Shown here: one piece after another, positions 44,579 through 55,399 of the stretch
Position numbering within the stretch: the first letter of the stretch is position 1
Layout of the letters: every line of letters starts with the position of its first letter
Assembly: GCF_028009165.1 (NCBI RefSeq)
Contig: NC_079245.1
Coordinates: forward strand, 1,302,001-1,366,000
DNA: 64,000 bases
From: Akanthomyces muscarius
Lineage: Eukaryota > Ascomycota > Sordariomycetes > Hypocreales > Cordycipitaceae
Direction of reading: 5' to 3'
Position numbers and translations under genes: made by a program
The notes under the pieces: generated by a model
What the model was told of the DNA's origin: nothing
What the model saw: the letters and a program-made list of their open reading frames with translations, nothing else
The model's database searches: none

Positions 44579-45594
44579 TTAGTAGAAGCTTTCTACCATG
44601 GTGTCCTTCATGTTGGTGTTGATGTTGCTGGGGCCGTTGCCGTCGCCGAGGCGGAAGACGCTCTCGATGACGGACAGTTCAGTGGCGGTGGTGTCGAGGC
44701 CCGTGACGGCGAGCCAGTCGTTGACGACCATGCCGGCGCCGACGACGTTGCTGCCGCGGTTGACGGAGCCGGCGACGAGGGGCACCTGGAGCAGGCTGGA
44801 GAGCTCGTCCTGGTCCTGGATGCTGGTCTTGGGGTGGACGAGGCCGCCCTGGTTGGAGAGGCTCATGTAGGAGCCGACGAGGACGTTGTCGGCGACAGTC
44901 TGGCGAAAGACCTCGACACCGAGGACGTCGGCAATAATCTCCTCGGTCTCGCGCTCCAGGTCAGGGTGGATCAGGGCAATGTGGTCGTTGGCGGCAATGA
45001 CGTTGCCGAGCGCGGACAGACGCTCCTCGATGCGCTGGATGCGCACCGAGTCGGGCAGGGAGTTGCGCAGGTGCTGCAGCTCCTGGTCCGAGGTGGTCGT
45101 GGGCACGAGCAGACCCTTGCGGTTACCCGCGGTGAGGCGGCCAATGATGCGCGTGCCGGCAATGGTAGTGCGCACAATGGGGATGACGTCTTGCAGCTCG
45201 GCTTCGAAGACGCTGTAAAAGTTTTCGCTGGCTCCTTGGGAGACGAGAGCGTATGAGTTTGTGAGTGTGGAAAAGACACCAACCCTGCGAGGACAAGTGT
45301 GTTAGCAAACGGGTTCTTGAACGGTTTTGGGGTAGTATCCAAGCTAGTCCAGCGTTTTATTCCAATCTTCCTGCTTCGCCATTGCACAGTGCCCAGCTAT
45401 CTGCTGGTCCAGCCCAAGTACAGTCGTTTCTCGTCTCATGCAGAGGGATTTGGAAGCTGCAGCTCGCCGTGAGGCGGGGTCTTGTGATGGCGGGGAACAA
45501 GCAAAAGAACCAAAAACAGTTTGGGCCAGCCAGGATCAGGGTATGACGGAAAAACGTACTCGTTGGAGTTTTCAAATTGGGCGCGGACAGCCAT
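44579..45594 (-). CDS. tif6: Translation initiation factor 6 (eIF6)
   Basis: Exons 45594-45560 and 45284-44579, separated by a 275-nt intron, give 246 residues, the family length. The splice gives [20 protein letters not shown], the invariant eIF6 start. Internal repeats of the pentein fold are visible ([79 protein letters not shown]). eIF6/Tif6 is needed for 60S subunit biogenesis in the nucleolus and blocks premature 40S-60S joining until released by Sdo1 and Ria1. The long first intron and strong C-ending codon bias match other translation genes in this window. Confidence 0.95.
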
Positions 45595-46633
45595 GATTAG
45601 GTATTCGTGTGATTAAGCTTGTAAAGGGTCTTGTGGTTGTAAAAGGTTGGAAAGGTTTTCGGTGTTGGAGAGAGAAGAAGAGCACCCCGCAGACGATAGA
45701 TTTTTTTCTGCCAGAAAGGTGCTGTGTGAGGTGCAGGTGGTGGTTGTTTTTTGCTTGGTCAGTTTTTAGCAGTGGGGGCGGACTGGCAGCCTTTTTATCC
45801 ATCTTCAACCGGCGTACAGACTTCGGTGGCACGGGAGCGTTTCCAAGTCCGTCCAGTTGCAGCTTCCTTGGCCCTGATTCCAATTTTCAAAATTTACGCC
45901 TCGTCTGTTGCTTACTGCAGCTTCATCGCGGATCCAGAGCCTTTCCCGAGCCTTCATTCAGAGTCATCAGTGTGAGGCGCTGTAGAAGCAGAGACCCTGA
46001 CTATCGCTTCTAGCGCCTGTAGGCCCTGTAAATCTGCCTCTGGCACGCTGTGACTGCCTCTTTTGCCCCCCTGCCAGTTGTGTGTGACTCAATTGAGGAC
46101 CCGCGCGACAGCGTCAGCCCCACGCCATATGCTCCAGTGATGACTCTTACTGCCGCCGCAGGTTTACCAATACAGCAAGATCATTCTTCGTCATCCTGAG
46201 CTTGGCCCGAAAAAGAAGCATCGGCTTGCGCTAGACAGCAAGCCCAGAAATTAAGTTTCACGATACTCAGATACTCAGATGCGTTTACAAGACGTTGCCA
46301 ATGTCGATTTGTGCCTTGTAGCGGCCATCGCCCGCTGCCCTGACAGACCCAGTTCATATGTGCATAATCAGTGTATTCAAATTGTCTCCACGCCAAAGCT
46401 TGAATTGTGTCTCTCTTCCAGGCCCATCACACCCGGCTTCTATATACTATCCATTCTTTTTTCCTGCTAACCATTCACAACTACTCGCGATGCTTCGCTC
46501 TTCCTGGTATCAACATCTTCCTTCACACACAAACAACAAACAAAAACACACACAAAGCGAGTGCAACATAGGAAACTGCCCCTCCTGAAGATATGTCTTG
46601 GATAAATGCCATGTATATGCTCGCACTAGATGC
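45595..46633. other. Intergenic region, tif6 promoter
   Basis: Upstream of tif6 and downstream of the Gln-rich protein gene. Short frames only. Confidence 0.45.
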
Positions 46634-49504
46634 TTAAAGAGTCCACACTGGCGCCTTCATCAGCACCTGACGACCCTTGACTTCCAGGGCCATGAACCCG
46701 GCAAAACGAACTCGCTTGGGTTCCTTCATGATACCTGCACGTCTGTTAGCTCCTGTCTCATGCGTCTCCGCCGATCTCGTAATCTTACCCGTCTTCCCCT
46801 TCTGGCCTTTGCCACCCTTCTCGGTCAGCTCCTCCGGTTCAGAGTCCGAGTCGGATTCCTCTGCGCCAGTCAAAGACGGCAGCCCTGCCTTCTCTACCTC
46901 CATCAGGTTCGGCTGCACAATGTCGGTCGGCAGCGGGTACCAGATGGAAACATCGCGGCTCTCCAGTGGTAGGTTTGCCGCCATGCCGATGGCCAGCTCC
47001 ACAATCATGGACGTGCTGCCCTCGACTCCAGGAGGCGGAGGAACCGTCAAGCACGAGTGGAGGTGCGCCGACAGGTCGGTCGTGGCCTTTTGAATGAGAG
47101 CGGCTCTGTTCTCGGATGCCTTCGCAGTCAGGGACTTTGCCAGTCCGTCCAATGTGGCCATGCGCCAGCTGACAATCTTGGTCGTCTGCGCTTCAAACTC
47201 CTCCGGTCTGAGCATGGTGTGAGTATTGCCGCGTATGCCCTTCTCAATATTCTTCAACTGGGCGCTCAGCTGCGGGTCAAGATCCGGGTGGAAGCACTTG
47301 TCAAACAGCTCGTCCACAAGCCATCGCGAAACAACGGCGCGTCCGATCGCAGTCATCTCCTGCTTGCCCGTCTTGATCGCATCAGGGCTGACATAGCTTG
47401 CAAGCCAATCAGGAACGACACGCCAGTCCTTGCGGATATTGAAGGAGAGGTTGATGATGGCTCCGTTCAGACGGTTGAATCGTGTAGCGTATTCGCTGTC
47501 GTCAAGGGCAGTCCTCGACTGCGACATGCGCTGGTTGGCAACAGCATTTTGCAGCTGCTCGACTTGACCATTGAGCTGTTCAATCTGAGACTTGCCATCG
47601 AAATAGAGGCGCTTGACGTTTTTGTATTTGGTGACTGCACAGGTTAGCACAAGTGATACACTAGCTGTCGATTAGGGCAGTTTGAGACTTACGCAGTTCT
47701 TTGAAAGCCTTTTCGCTTTCCGCATCCTTCTCTGTGGTCGGCTGAGGAGTCTCACGGCCTGGATCTGCCCCCTCGAAAAGGCGGCCATCACCCCGGTAGC
47801 CGGGTTGACCGCTGCCGGCACCTTGTCCTTGCGATGGCATGGGGCTGGTAGCCGTCAGGCCAGCATTGCTGTGACGGTAACCGGCGGCGTGACCGGCAAC
47901 CGGGTGCTCAGCCTCGTTGCTTCGTCGCGAACCTTGGGGTGCCATGCCGGGCTGCTGTAGCGACGGCGGCTGTTGCTGGTTCAAGTGTTGTGCGGTTCCA
48001 AGCTGCAGAGCCTGGGGAGTCTGGTTTCGGGAATCTTGATCGTATGCAGAAGACTCATGCGAGAGCTGAGAAGCGGTCTCTGGGTTTTGCGAACCTGGAT
48101 AGCCGGCGGGGGGTAGCCGACCGTCTGCCGTCTGCTGAAACAAAAGCTGCTGGTGAAGTTGCTGCTGCTGCGTAGTTTGCGGCGCAAGATCGAAGTCAGG
48201 CTGGTTATTGTCAAACTGCAGCTGCTGGTCCTGCGGGATGAGGGTCTGGCCGGGGCCCTGCTGCAGAATCTGCTGCTGCTGTTGGTGAGACTGGGGGTGC
48301 GGGGGCGGTTGGTATACAAGCTCGTCGTATGAGGAATTATCGAGATCGTCGCCGGTTACGGGACGGACTGTATTGGAAGGCGGCGGTATGCGGGAGTCCT
48401 GAAGAGTGCATGTCAGCGGGCGGTGTGAGTGAAAGTTGGGCGAGCAGGCGCCGTCAAGGGACGTTAAGAGCCTCACACAGCAACGGCTTGTTTCACCACC
48501 GGGTGACTAGCAGCGGCCAGCAGTGTGCACACAAAGCCTCCAAAGAAGCTGAGATCGAACACGTTGATTGTGGAGTGCAAATAGGGTTCAGGCCGGGTGC
48601 TTACTCTCTTGCTTGACTGGCGGCGTGCTAAGCCAGCGTTGGGGTCGAACGGCTGGCTGACAGGATGGGAGACGGGTGCGTGCGAGCTGTTCTGGCTGCT
48701 GCTGCTGGTGTCAGAGGTGCCGCGGACAGAGCTAAAAATGCCCTTGATGATGTGAAGCTTGCGGTTCGTGCGAGGCTTCTCGGGCGCGAGCTGCGGCGGC
48801 GGCTGTTGCTGCAGCTGCTGTTGCTGGAAGCTTGCGGGGCTGGGGAGGTCGTCGACGGAGCTGCTGGCGACGCCGTAGAACTGCTGCTGCTGCTGATGAT
48901 GTGGCGGCAGCTGTTGCTGTTGAAGAGAGCTCTGCGAAGGGTAGCGCAGGCTCTGGGATCGATTCACGGTCGGGTCAACAAAGTCGGGATGTTGCTGCTG
49001 CTGCTGGCGGGCATCAAAGACGAAATCACCGCCAGGGTGCTGCTGGAGAGGCGAGGGGTTATTAGTGGCCGTGCCGGTGGAGGATGCGCTGTAGAGGTGC
49101 GGCGGGGGAGCCGGCGCCTGTGACTGGGACTGTGACTGGTGCGACTGCGGCGGTGGTTGCTGCTGCTGCTGCTGCGGCGGCTGCTTCTGAAGCTTGCTGG
49201 GTCCGGGATTCTGCAAAAGTGGCAGGCCCTGCTGCTGCTGTTGCTGTTGCATCTGCTGCTGCAATTGCTGCTGCTGGCGGGCATCAATGGCTTCGTGAGG
49301 GCTGCCCGCCGATGGTGACAAGGCAGATTGCGCGTCCATACCAATCGAGTCAGCAGACAGGCCACCGCCGCCTACAGCCGCATCGCCGCCGCCGCTGCCA
49401 GCTGGATTGCTCGCACCGCTACTCTGCGCCCCAGCAGACGACTGCTCAGGGAGGCCGTGCTGCGAGCGGTTGCTGTGCTTCCCCAGACGTCCAAACGTTG
49501 GCAT
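46634..49504 (-). CDS. Gln-rich protein with a conserved-looking C-terminal region
   Basis: Exons 49504-48605, 48398-47693, 47634-46789 and 46734-46634 give 850 residues. Residues 1-535 are disordered and dominated by poly-Gln and Gln/Pro/Ser tracts (CAG/CTG-rich DNA), with a basic patch TNRKLHIIKGIFSSVRG near 265. A coiled-coil-like segment follows (YKNVKRLYFDGKSQIEQLNG, VEQLQNAVANQRMSQSR). Then comes an ordered, helical, probably conserved domain (NIRKDWRVVPDWLASYV, AIGRAVVSRWLVDELFDKCF, GSTSMIVELAIGMAANLPLE). It ends with an acidic/basic linker and RVRFAGFMALEVKGRQVLM. I recognise it as a type of Pezizomycotina protein without an established function; a scaffold role is inference. The 54-nt third intron is stop-free and a multiple of three. 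The 206-nt first intron could hide further exon structure. Confidence 0.75.
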
Positions 49505-51311
49505 CGGGGCGTTTGTCTGTGTTTCTGTCTGGAGGAGGAGGGGGGGGTTCCGACAGGAGGGGGGGCGTGTGTCTGTGGACAGCCCAGGGGCAGAACGGAC
49601 ACGTTGGAGGTGAAAATCTCGTCTAAAAAAAGAATGTCGAGGTAGAGGGAAAGGAGAGGAGAGATGATACGGAATCGAACAGCGGGATGCAAAGTAATGG
49701 AGAGAGGCGCAGCTCCGGATCGTTGGGGCGGGATGGTGACGGATGGAGGCGTCCTCTGGTCAGACAAGGTAGCTAGTAGCGTAGCAAGTAGGCAAAGTTA
49801 GGTGCTGGTTCATGGTTGGAGCTCTAGCTTTCTGGATCAGTACCCCAGTGGAAAGCTATAATTAATCCACTCCTCTTTTAAGCGGGCTCTCTCTTTTATT
49901 TTCTTCTGCTTGGTACTTTTTTTCTGTCGAGAGCATTCTTGACGCAGCAGCATGCATGTCGTAGACTGTCCAGCGTGATGTGATTACTCTTTGCTTGGGC
50001 TGAGCAGCCTCGCTTCCGGGCCACGACTCGAGCAGTAGGCGAAGCTAAAAGGGGTCTCTTTTTGCTATAGGCTGCATCTGGTTATGGGCTCTATAATTCC
50101 AAGGCACCATGGAAGCTAACGTTATAGCTTGCCTATAAGCTGCCAACGTGCCCTGTATTGCGGAAGGCCCGGTCAGCTCATTGGCTCAACCCAAGCCTCG
50201 CATTGTCCAATCTGCCCATTACATCTTGTTATCCTTGGCAGATCAGGCTACTCATCTCTAGATATCTTTACGTGCCTCGCTTGCTGTGTTACCAGAGCCC
50301 TGTGCTTGCTGCCCGGGTCACCAGCGGTAATGAGCAGGCTCTCTAGCTCCGTGGCTGTGTTCCATTTATTGGGTACTGTTTTGCCTTGCGCTAAAATCGT
50401 AGCGCAGATTGTCACTTTTGCTCTTGTATATCTGCGGAGTAGAGCTTGCAGCCTGCATGTGGACAGATCTACAGTTTCGGCTGTCCTGCCACAAGGATCT
50501 TCAGCGTAGAGTAAAATTGGAAACAACACTAGCACCGCTGCACCAGTGGTTACACGCGCTCAGCAACAGGAGCTGCAGGAATACGCAACGGCTCCTTTCT
50601 CTTCATCCCGTCGGCAACAATCCAGAACCATCTCAACCCATGAAGATCCATCGGCGCACCAAATTACACTGGGGCGCCAACACCGCCAGGGCATATTGAA
50701 ACAGCCCTGCCCGTAAAATGCCAATTATAAACATCATTATGCAGTCTTTTGCTAGCGGTGCATGTTGGCCATATCTAAACGTCGTCGCCGTGTGACTTCT
50801 CGCGTCGCCTAATGCTGGTTATCGACCACTTAGCAGGCGTTCAAGGCAAGTTTCGCGTTTCGGCATCAGATGCATCTTTGCACACGACCAGTCTGCCGCT
50901 GCCCTCGTGGAGTTGATCTAATGCGCGTCGCCAACGGTCCGGTCCCTGTTCTATCTTTGGGTGCTGCTGGGTGAGGCTGTGCTCCGAGCTAGGGGAGTGA
51001 GCATGTCACCGCTCCCGCGGTAGCCCGCAATCGCAGCTTCTTCTACTGTGCCAGCATGGGCTACGTCTATTAATAACATGATTTTGATATTAAGTGGCGT
51101 CAAAGTATGGCCGCTTATACATCACAATATGAACCCAGCCGGCAGTTCTCGATGCTGCCGCTGACGGCAATGTATTATTCATTATGAGTACGACCATTGC
51201 CTGCGCCCGGTCTTATTCGTACAAAGTTTGGAATAAGACTTTAATATATACATTCATATCGGAACATGCATCAGTTCGTGATGTCTGGCGTGCTAGATGT
51301 TGAATCTCAGC
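49505..51311. other. Intergenic region, 1.8 kb
   Basis: Contains the promoter of the Gln-rich protein gene (with a purine/pyrimidine-skewed leader just upstream of its start) and the 3' region of the transporter gene. Frames around 50129-50699 have no domain. Nothing supported. Confidence 0.45.
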
Positions 51312-52569
51312 CTACATGACATGTCTCACACCGCCGAGCAGAGCCAATCCAACGAAGACAGCCAATGCGACGATGCTGATCCGGCGCAGAATTGGCTTCT
51401 CGGCACCAAATGCCGCCCAGTGGCGGTTGGCTTCCGCGAGGTGACCCTTGATTTGCTCGTATCCGAGCTTGTAGTAAACCATGCCACCTAGCGCAATCGA
51501 GTAGCCGAAGAACTGAAGTGCCGTGACTTGGGATCCAAAAAGAACCATGGACGCGACGACGAGCAGAATATCCTTGAGTACACCGCAAATAGTCAGCACG
51601 ACGGCCGATGTCTTGCCAATGAGGAGCACGAGGGAGACGTTGAGCATAAAGGCGCAGAGGCCGTTCAGGAAAAACGTAAACAGGCCGACGTGGAGCACCT
51701 GGGCCATGGTGCACCGGGGCACCTCGGTGAGGAGGGCGATGACGGCATTGAGCGCGGCGCAGACGGGCGCAAAGTAGTACAGCGAGACGAGAGGGTCCAT
51801 CTTGAGGTCGCCGGACAGCAGGCGTTGGACCATGGTCAGGCGCAGGGCCTCGAACATGACACCGCCGAGCTGGATGATGAAGCCAGCGAGGACAAAGTCA
51901 ATCTCGCCAAACGAGGCAATGATTACACCGAAGACGATGACGGAGACGTTGGCGGCCTGCTTGAGCGTGGGCTGGGAGACACCGAGCGCCCAGCCGGCGA
52001 GCAGCACGGCCATGGGCGTCGTGGCCTTGAGCATCTGGATAAAAGAGACGGAGAGGTAGAGGTAGGCGACGTTGCTCAGGATGAGACTGGCGCTGAAGAA
52101 GACGCCAATGGGAACGACGGCGCGCAGGTAGATGCGGCCCGTCATCTTGACGGCCTTGCGGCTGTCAAGCATGGTGGTGTACCGCGCCATGACTTGGGTC
52201 ACGACGGTGGCAAAGACAAGATGATATGTCGTGAGGATGACGGGATACTCTGGTCAACGTGTTAGTATATTTTTGATGCCGTGAGAGTGGGCGCATACTA
52301 AATTCGAGCGTAACAAGCACCCATTTGTTGAACAGAATCACCAAGGAGGAAAAGGAGATCCAGGCGCTTCAGTCCTAAGTCAGCACAGGCACGGCCGAAC
52401 AGGGCGCAATTGGCTTCACTCACACGACATAGATCCACGGCGGAAGAACCATGCCAGGCGGCTTGCTGGCTTCAACATCGGGGTTGACAGTAGGCAGCGT
52501 CGGCGAAGGCGGCTCCTCAACCAGACGCTCCATCTCGACGGGATCGCCGTTCTCCTTGTTGGCGGCCAT
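51312..52569 (-). CDS. TPT/DMT-family sugar-phosphate or nucleotide-sugar transporter
   Basis: Exons 52569-52424, 52366-52299 and 52249-51312 give 383 residues. Introns are 57 and 49 nt, and the joins read PWIYVVAWISFSSLVILFNK and LVTLEFKYPVILTTYHLV. The opening FNKWVL and YPVILTTYHLV segments are the hallmark of the triose-phosphate-translocator group. About ten membrane helices follow, with SFIQMLKATTPMAVLLAGWA, LRLTMVQRLL and SAVVLTICGVLKDILLVVAS, which correspond to the conserved substrate-binding helices (Lys in MLKA and VLKD). The hydrophilic N-terminus (ENGDPVEMERLVEEPPSPTL) is cytosolic. Such fungal proteins usually sit in the Golgi or ER and exchange nucleotide sugars or sugar phosphates; the substrate cannot be told from sequence alone. 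Confidence 0.87.
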
Positions 52570-53643
52570 GGCGGCTGTGGCAGACGACGCGCGCAAACAA
52601 TGGTCTGGCGGGCGTGTCAGGAGTGCACTCGGCACCAGTATCCGGGTCTAACGGTGAGATTCGGGCGACAACGACGGCGCAGATGAGCCAAGAGCTGGAC
52701 GGATGGTGATGCTGCCCCTTCTCAAAAATTATGTTGTACTTAATGAAACGCTCCCCACCAGGCTGTACGCTGAGCTACGCTACTAGTAGTTACCGTGCGT
52801 GCGTCACTATGTCGACTCCACCACGCCCACTATAAATAGCCAGCAAAGAACAAACTACAGATTACGGAGTAACAAAATGATTAAAAGCGAGAGCTGAGAT
52901 ATTATTAACTTTTATTAAATGTCAAAAAAGAAAATGGACGCGCCACACTTTTGTGAGCGCTATCCTTCTCACGGCAAAAGAGGTCAGAAAACAGGGAGCG
53001 CCTTGGTCTGGGAAGCATCGCAAATGAAAGCGGTCGCATTGCAAGCCTTTTCGCAGAATCATCCCAGTTACCTGGAAGGAGTGTCGACAAGAGAAGGAGA
53101 AAAAAACAAGGTTTGCGGGGCAAGCAATGAGGACGAAAGCTCGAGGCTGCAGAAAGAAATACCAAGTACTGTAATTTATGCAGACCTGCCGAGGCTTGAA
53201 AGACGAACGGCGAGGTCATCTTCTTCTGCTGTGGCAACGTTCTCTGAAGCTGTTTTGGCAGGATCCTTCGGGAAATGTAAAGGATTGCCGCCACCCATAG
53301 GGTGATTAAAGGGCTCTGAGCTGTGACGAAGTCCCGAAGGTACAGGGCTTCGGTGTTCAAGGTAGCTGCTGTTGCTGGGAGGAGTTCCAGGGCCGCCGCT
53401 TTCCACTTCGGACTCTCCACGTGTGAGGACACTAGAGCGACCGCTGCTCTGAGTGTTGCCACTGCTGCCACTTTCTTCGGACGATCCCTGGCGACGCCCC
53501 TTGCTACCCGAGGCTGCCTTCGCAACTGATGGCGGGTGAAGATGCTGCGGCACAGCACTGGCGGGCTGCAGGGAGTAAGTGACAGTCCCAGTGTTAGAGT
53601 TGTCATACGCCGCCGTGTTCGCCTCTGCTTCAGCTGTCACCTT
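52570..53643. other. Region with an in-frame open tail of the HNH gene and the transporter promoter
   Basis: On minus, 53640-53176 is open for 154 codons in the same frame as the HNH gene, directly after its TAG. The translation (TAEAEANTAAYDNSNTG, SGSKGRRQGSSEESGSS, ASENVATAEEDDLAVRLSSL) has a composition like a disordered protein tail. It may be a former or alternative C-terminus. The part from 52570 to about 52850 should be transporter promoter. Confidence 0.45.
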
Positions 53644-55399
53644 CTAGGTGAATGCATAGGCTGAGTCGTCTTGATCATTGTCGGGGTCGTATTGTTTCTC
53701 GGAGAGACCTGCAGCGCCAACCAAACAGCGCATAACGCCGACAGCCCATCGGTAATTCAGCATCGCAAACATGAAGCGGGCGTCTTCAAACTTGTCAAAC
53801 TTGATGCTATAACGATCGCCTTCGAGAACGGGAGATCCATCGGATCTATGCGAGCAGATCATTTGCTTCTTTTTGTGTTTGTAGTCGGGAGTCTCCAAGA
53901 TCATTGCTTTCATAGTTTCCTCATCTGGGATAATGTCCTCTTCGTTTGAGACAATGGCAGTCTGTGGCATCCAATGAGCTGAAAAATGAGTACGATAGCT
54001 CTCAGGCTCCCCGTCTCCAGACACAGTGACCTGGAGAGGACGGAGTCCAAACAGTCCGCCGTCGAACAACTTGTGCACATGACAATTGAAAGTCAAGATG
54101 TTCCAAAACTTGTCTGAGCCCTTTTTGCTGCATAGGTACGGCTTGACAGCGTCCGTGTAGGCGTCACCAAAGAGCAGTCTCGTCGAGTCAAAGATATTGC
54201 CTACGAGGTGGAGAGAGCCGTTGCTGGCATTCATGCTGTAAGGTACGATGTGAGAGTGTTGGTGGGATCCCAACTTGTTAGAGATGACACAAATTTCGCC
54301 GTCGCGAGCGGTCACCTAGTTTGAAGTTGTTAGCTCAAATCTGTGATGTTAAATAGTCGTGGGAGTTTATGTAAGAAGGGATTACCAGAAAATTCCTCTG
54401 TCGGTTGGCTTGAGCCCACGACAACGTGGTATCATGAGACTCGAAAGGAATGGTTGCTAATGAGACAGCTGGCTGAAGAGAAGACCCAGACGGGGAGCCA
54501 ACCGTAGGCTGAAGATCAGGTACTGCCTCTGCCTGCGTGCCAGACGGCTCCGACGGCTCGCTCAATTTCGCGGGTTTTGCAGCCGAACCGGAGCTTTCAG
54601 CCTGGGAAGAGCTCGTTTTGGGGGTAAACAGACCGTGTAAGGTACCTCTTCGCTTTTTTTCTATACGCTCTGTATCGCCCAAATTGGACAGCTTTCTGCT
54701 GAGCCCCCTAGCGGATGCTTTCCCCTTCTCCAGCAGGGCTGCGAAATCCCTTTTGCTGACCTCTGTGGGCTGGGCGTCGACAGCCTTGCCTTTTGCAGCG
54801 GTAGGGGGGGCGCTATCAGCTACCAGAGGCTGAGTCTGCCCGGCTGGCGGCAACGAAACCGAGGTTATTGCGTGTTGTGGTGGGTGGACTGCGTGTGCAA
54901 CTAAAGCTGGTGCTGCTTGAGTATTGGCAGGCACTTGTCTCGTTGGTATCTTCTTGGCGTTGGAAGCAACAACAGAACTTCCCATCCCTAATAACGAATG
55001 TTAGGAACAACCGAAGAGTACCAAAGGCGGGAGGGGGGATCAAGTTGAGAGGGCACAGAGAGGGAAAATTGGCTTACCCATCAGTATGAAAACTTTGGCG
55101 ACGTCGCAAATCCACTCGGCCAGAGGAGGGTTATCCACCAGATTCTGTAAAGCATCTGGGCTCAACAAATACAGAAACGCCTGCATCCATGGAGTAAACC
55201 TTTTGTTTTGAGGGACGGTCGGCGCCGAAGAGTCTTGAGGCACAGGTATCTGGCGATACCTGGCCGCGATTGTCTGAATTTGTGGTAGCTTGGGTAAGAA
55301 ATCGGCAGAAGTGCAGTCTGACAACGCTTTGAAGATTTCTGCTCCCATAATTGGGTCATTTCCCATATTCATTGGGTTACCTCGTTGATCAGCCGACAT
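53644..55399 (-). CDS. HNH endonuclease domain protein
   Basis: Exons 55399-55078, 54987-54386 and 54315-53644 give 531 residues up to the first TAG. The N-terminal part (residues 1-108) is helical, with a DPIMGAEIFKALSDCTSADF start. A long disordered Ala/Ser/Pro/Lys-rich linker follows (LSRKLSNLGDTERIEKKRRG). The C-terminal HNH domain has RDGEICVISNKLGSHQHSHI, VPYS, VKPYLCSKKGSDKFWNILTF and NCHVHKLFDGGLFGLRPL, matching the fungal HNH_2-type pattern: a His-rich first motif, Asn in NILTF, and His/Asp in the last motif. Such proteins are abundant in Pezizomycotina and biologically uncharacterised. Metal-dependent DNA cleavage is a family inference. The stop is directly followed by a further 154 open codons in frame. 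Confidence 0.8.

Noticed and set aside
52905..53606. 233-codon minus-strand frame overlapping the HNH open tail
   Set aside because: Arg/Leu/Ser-rich alternative-frame translation; the frame continuous with the HNH exon reads more like protein.
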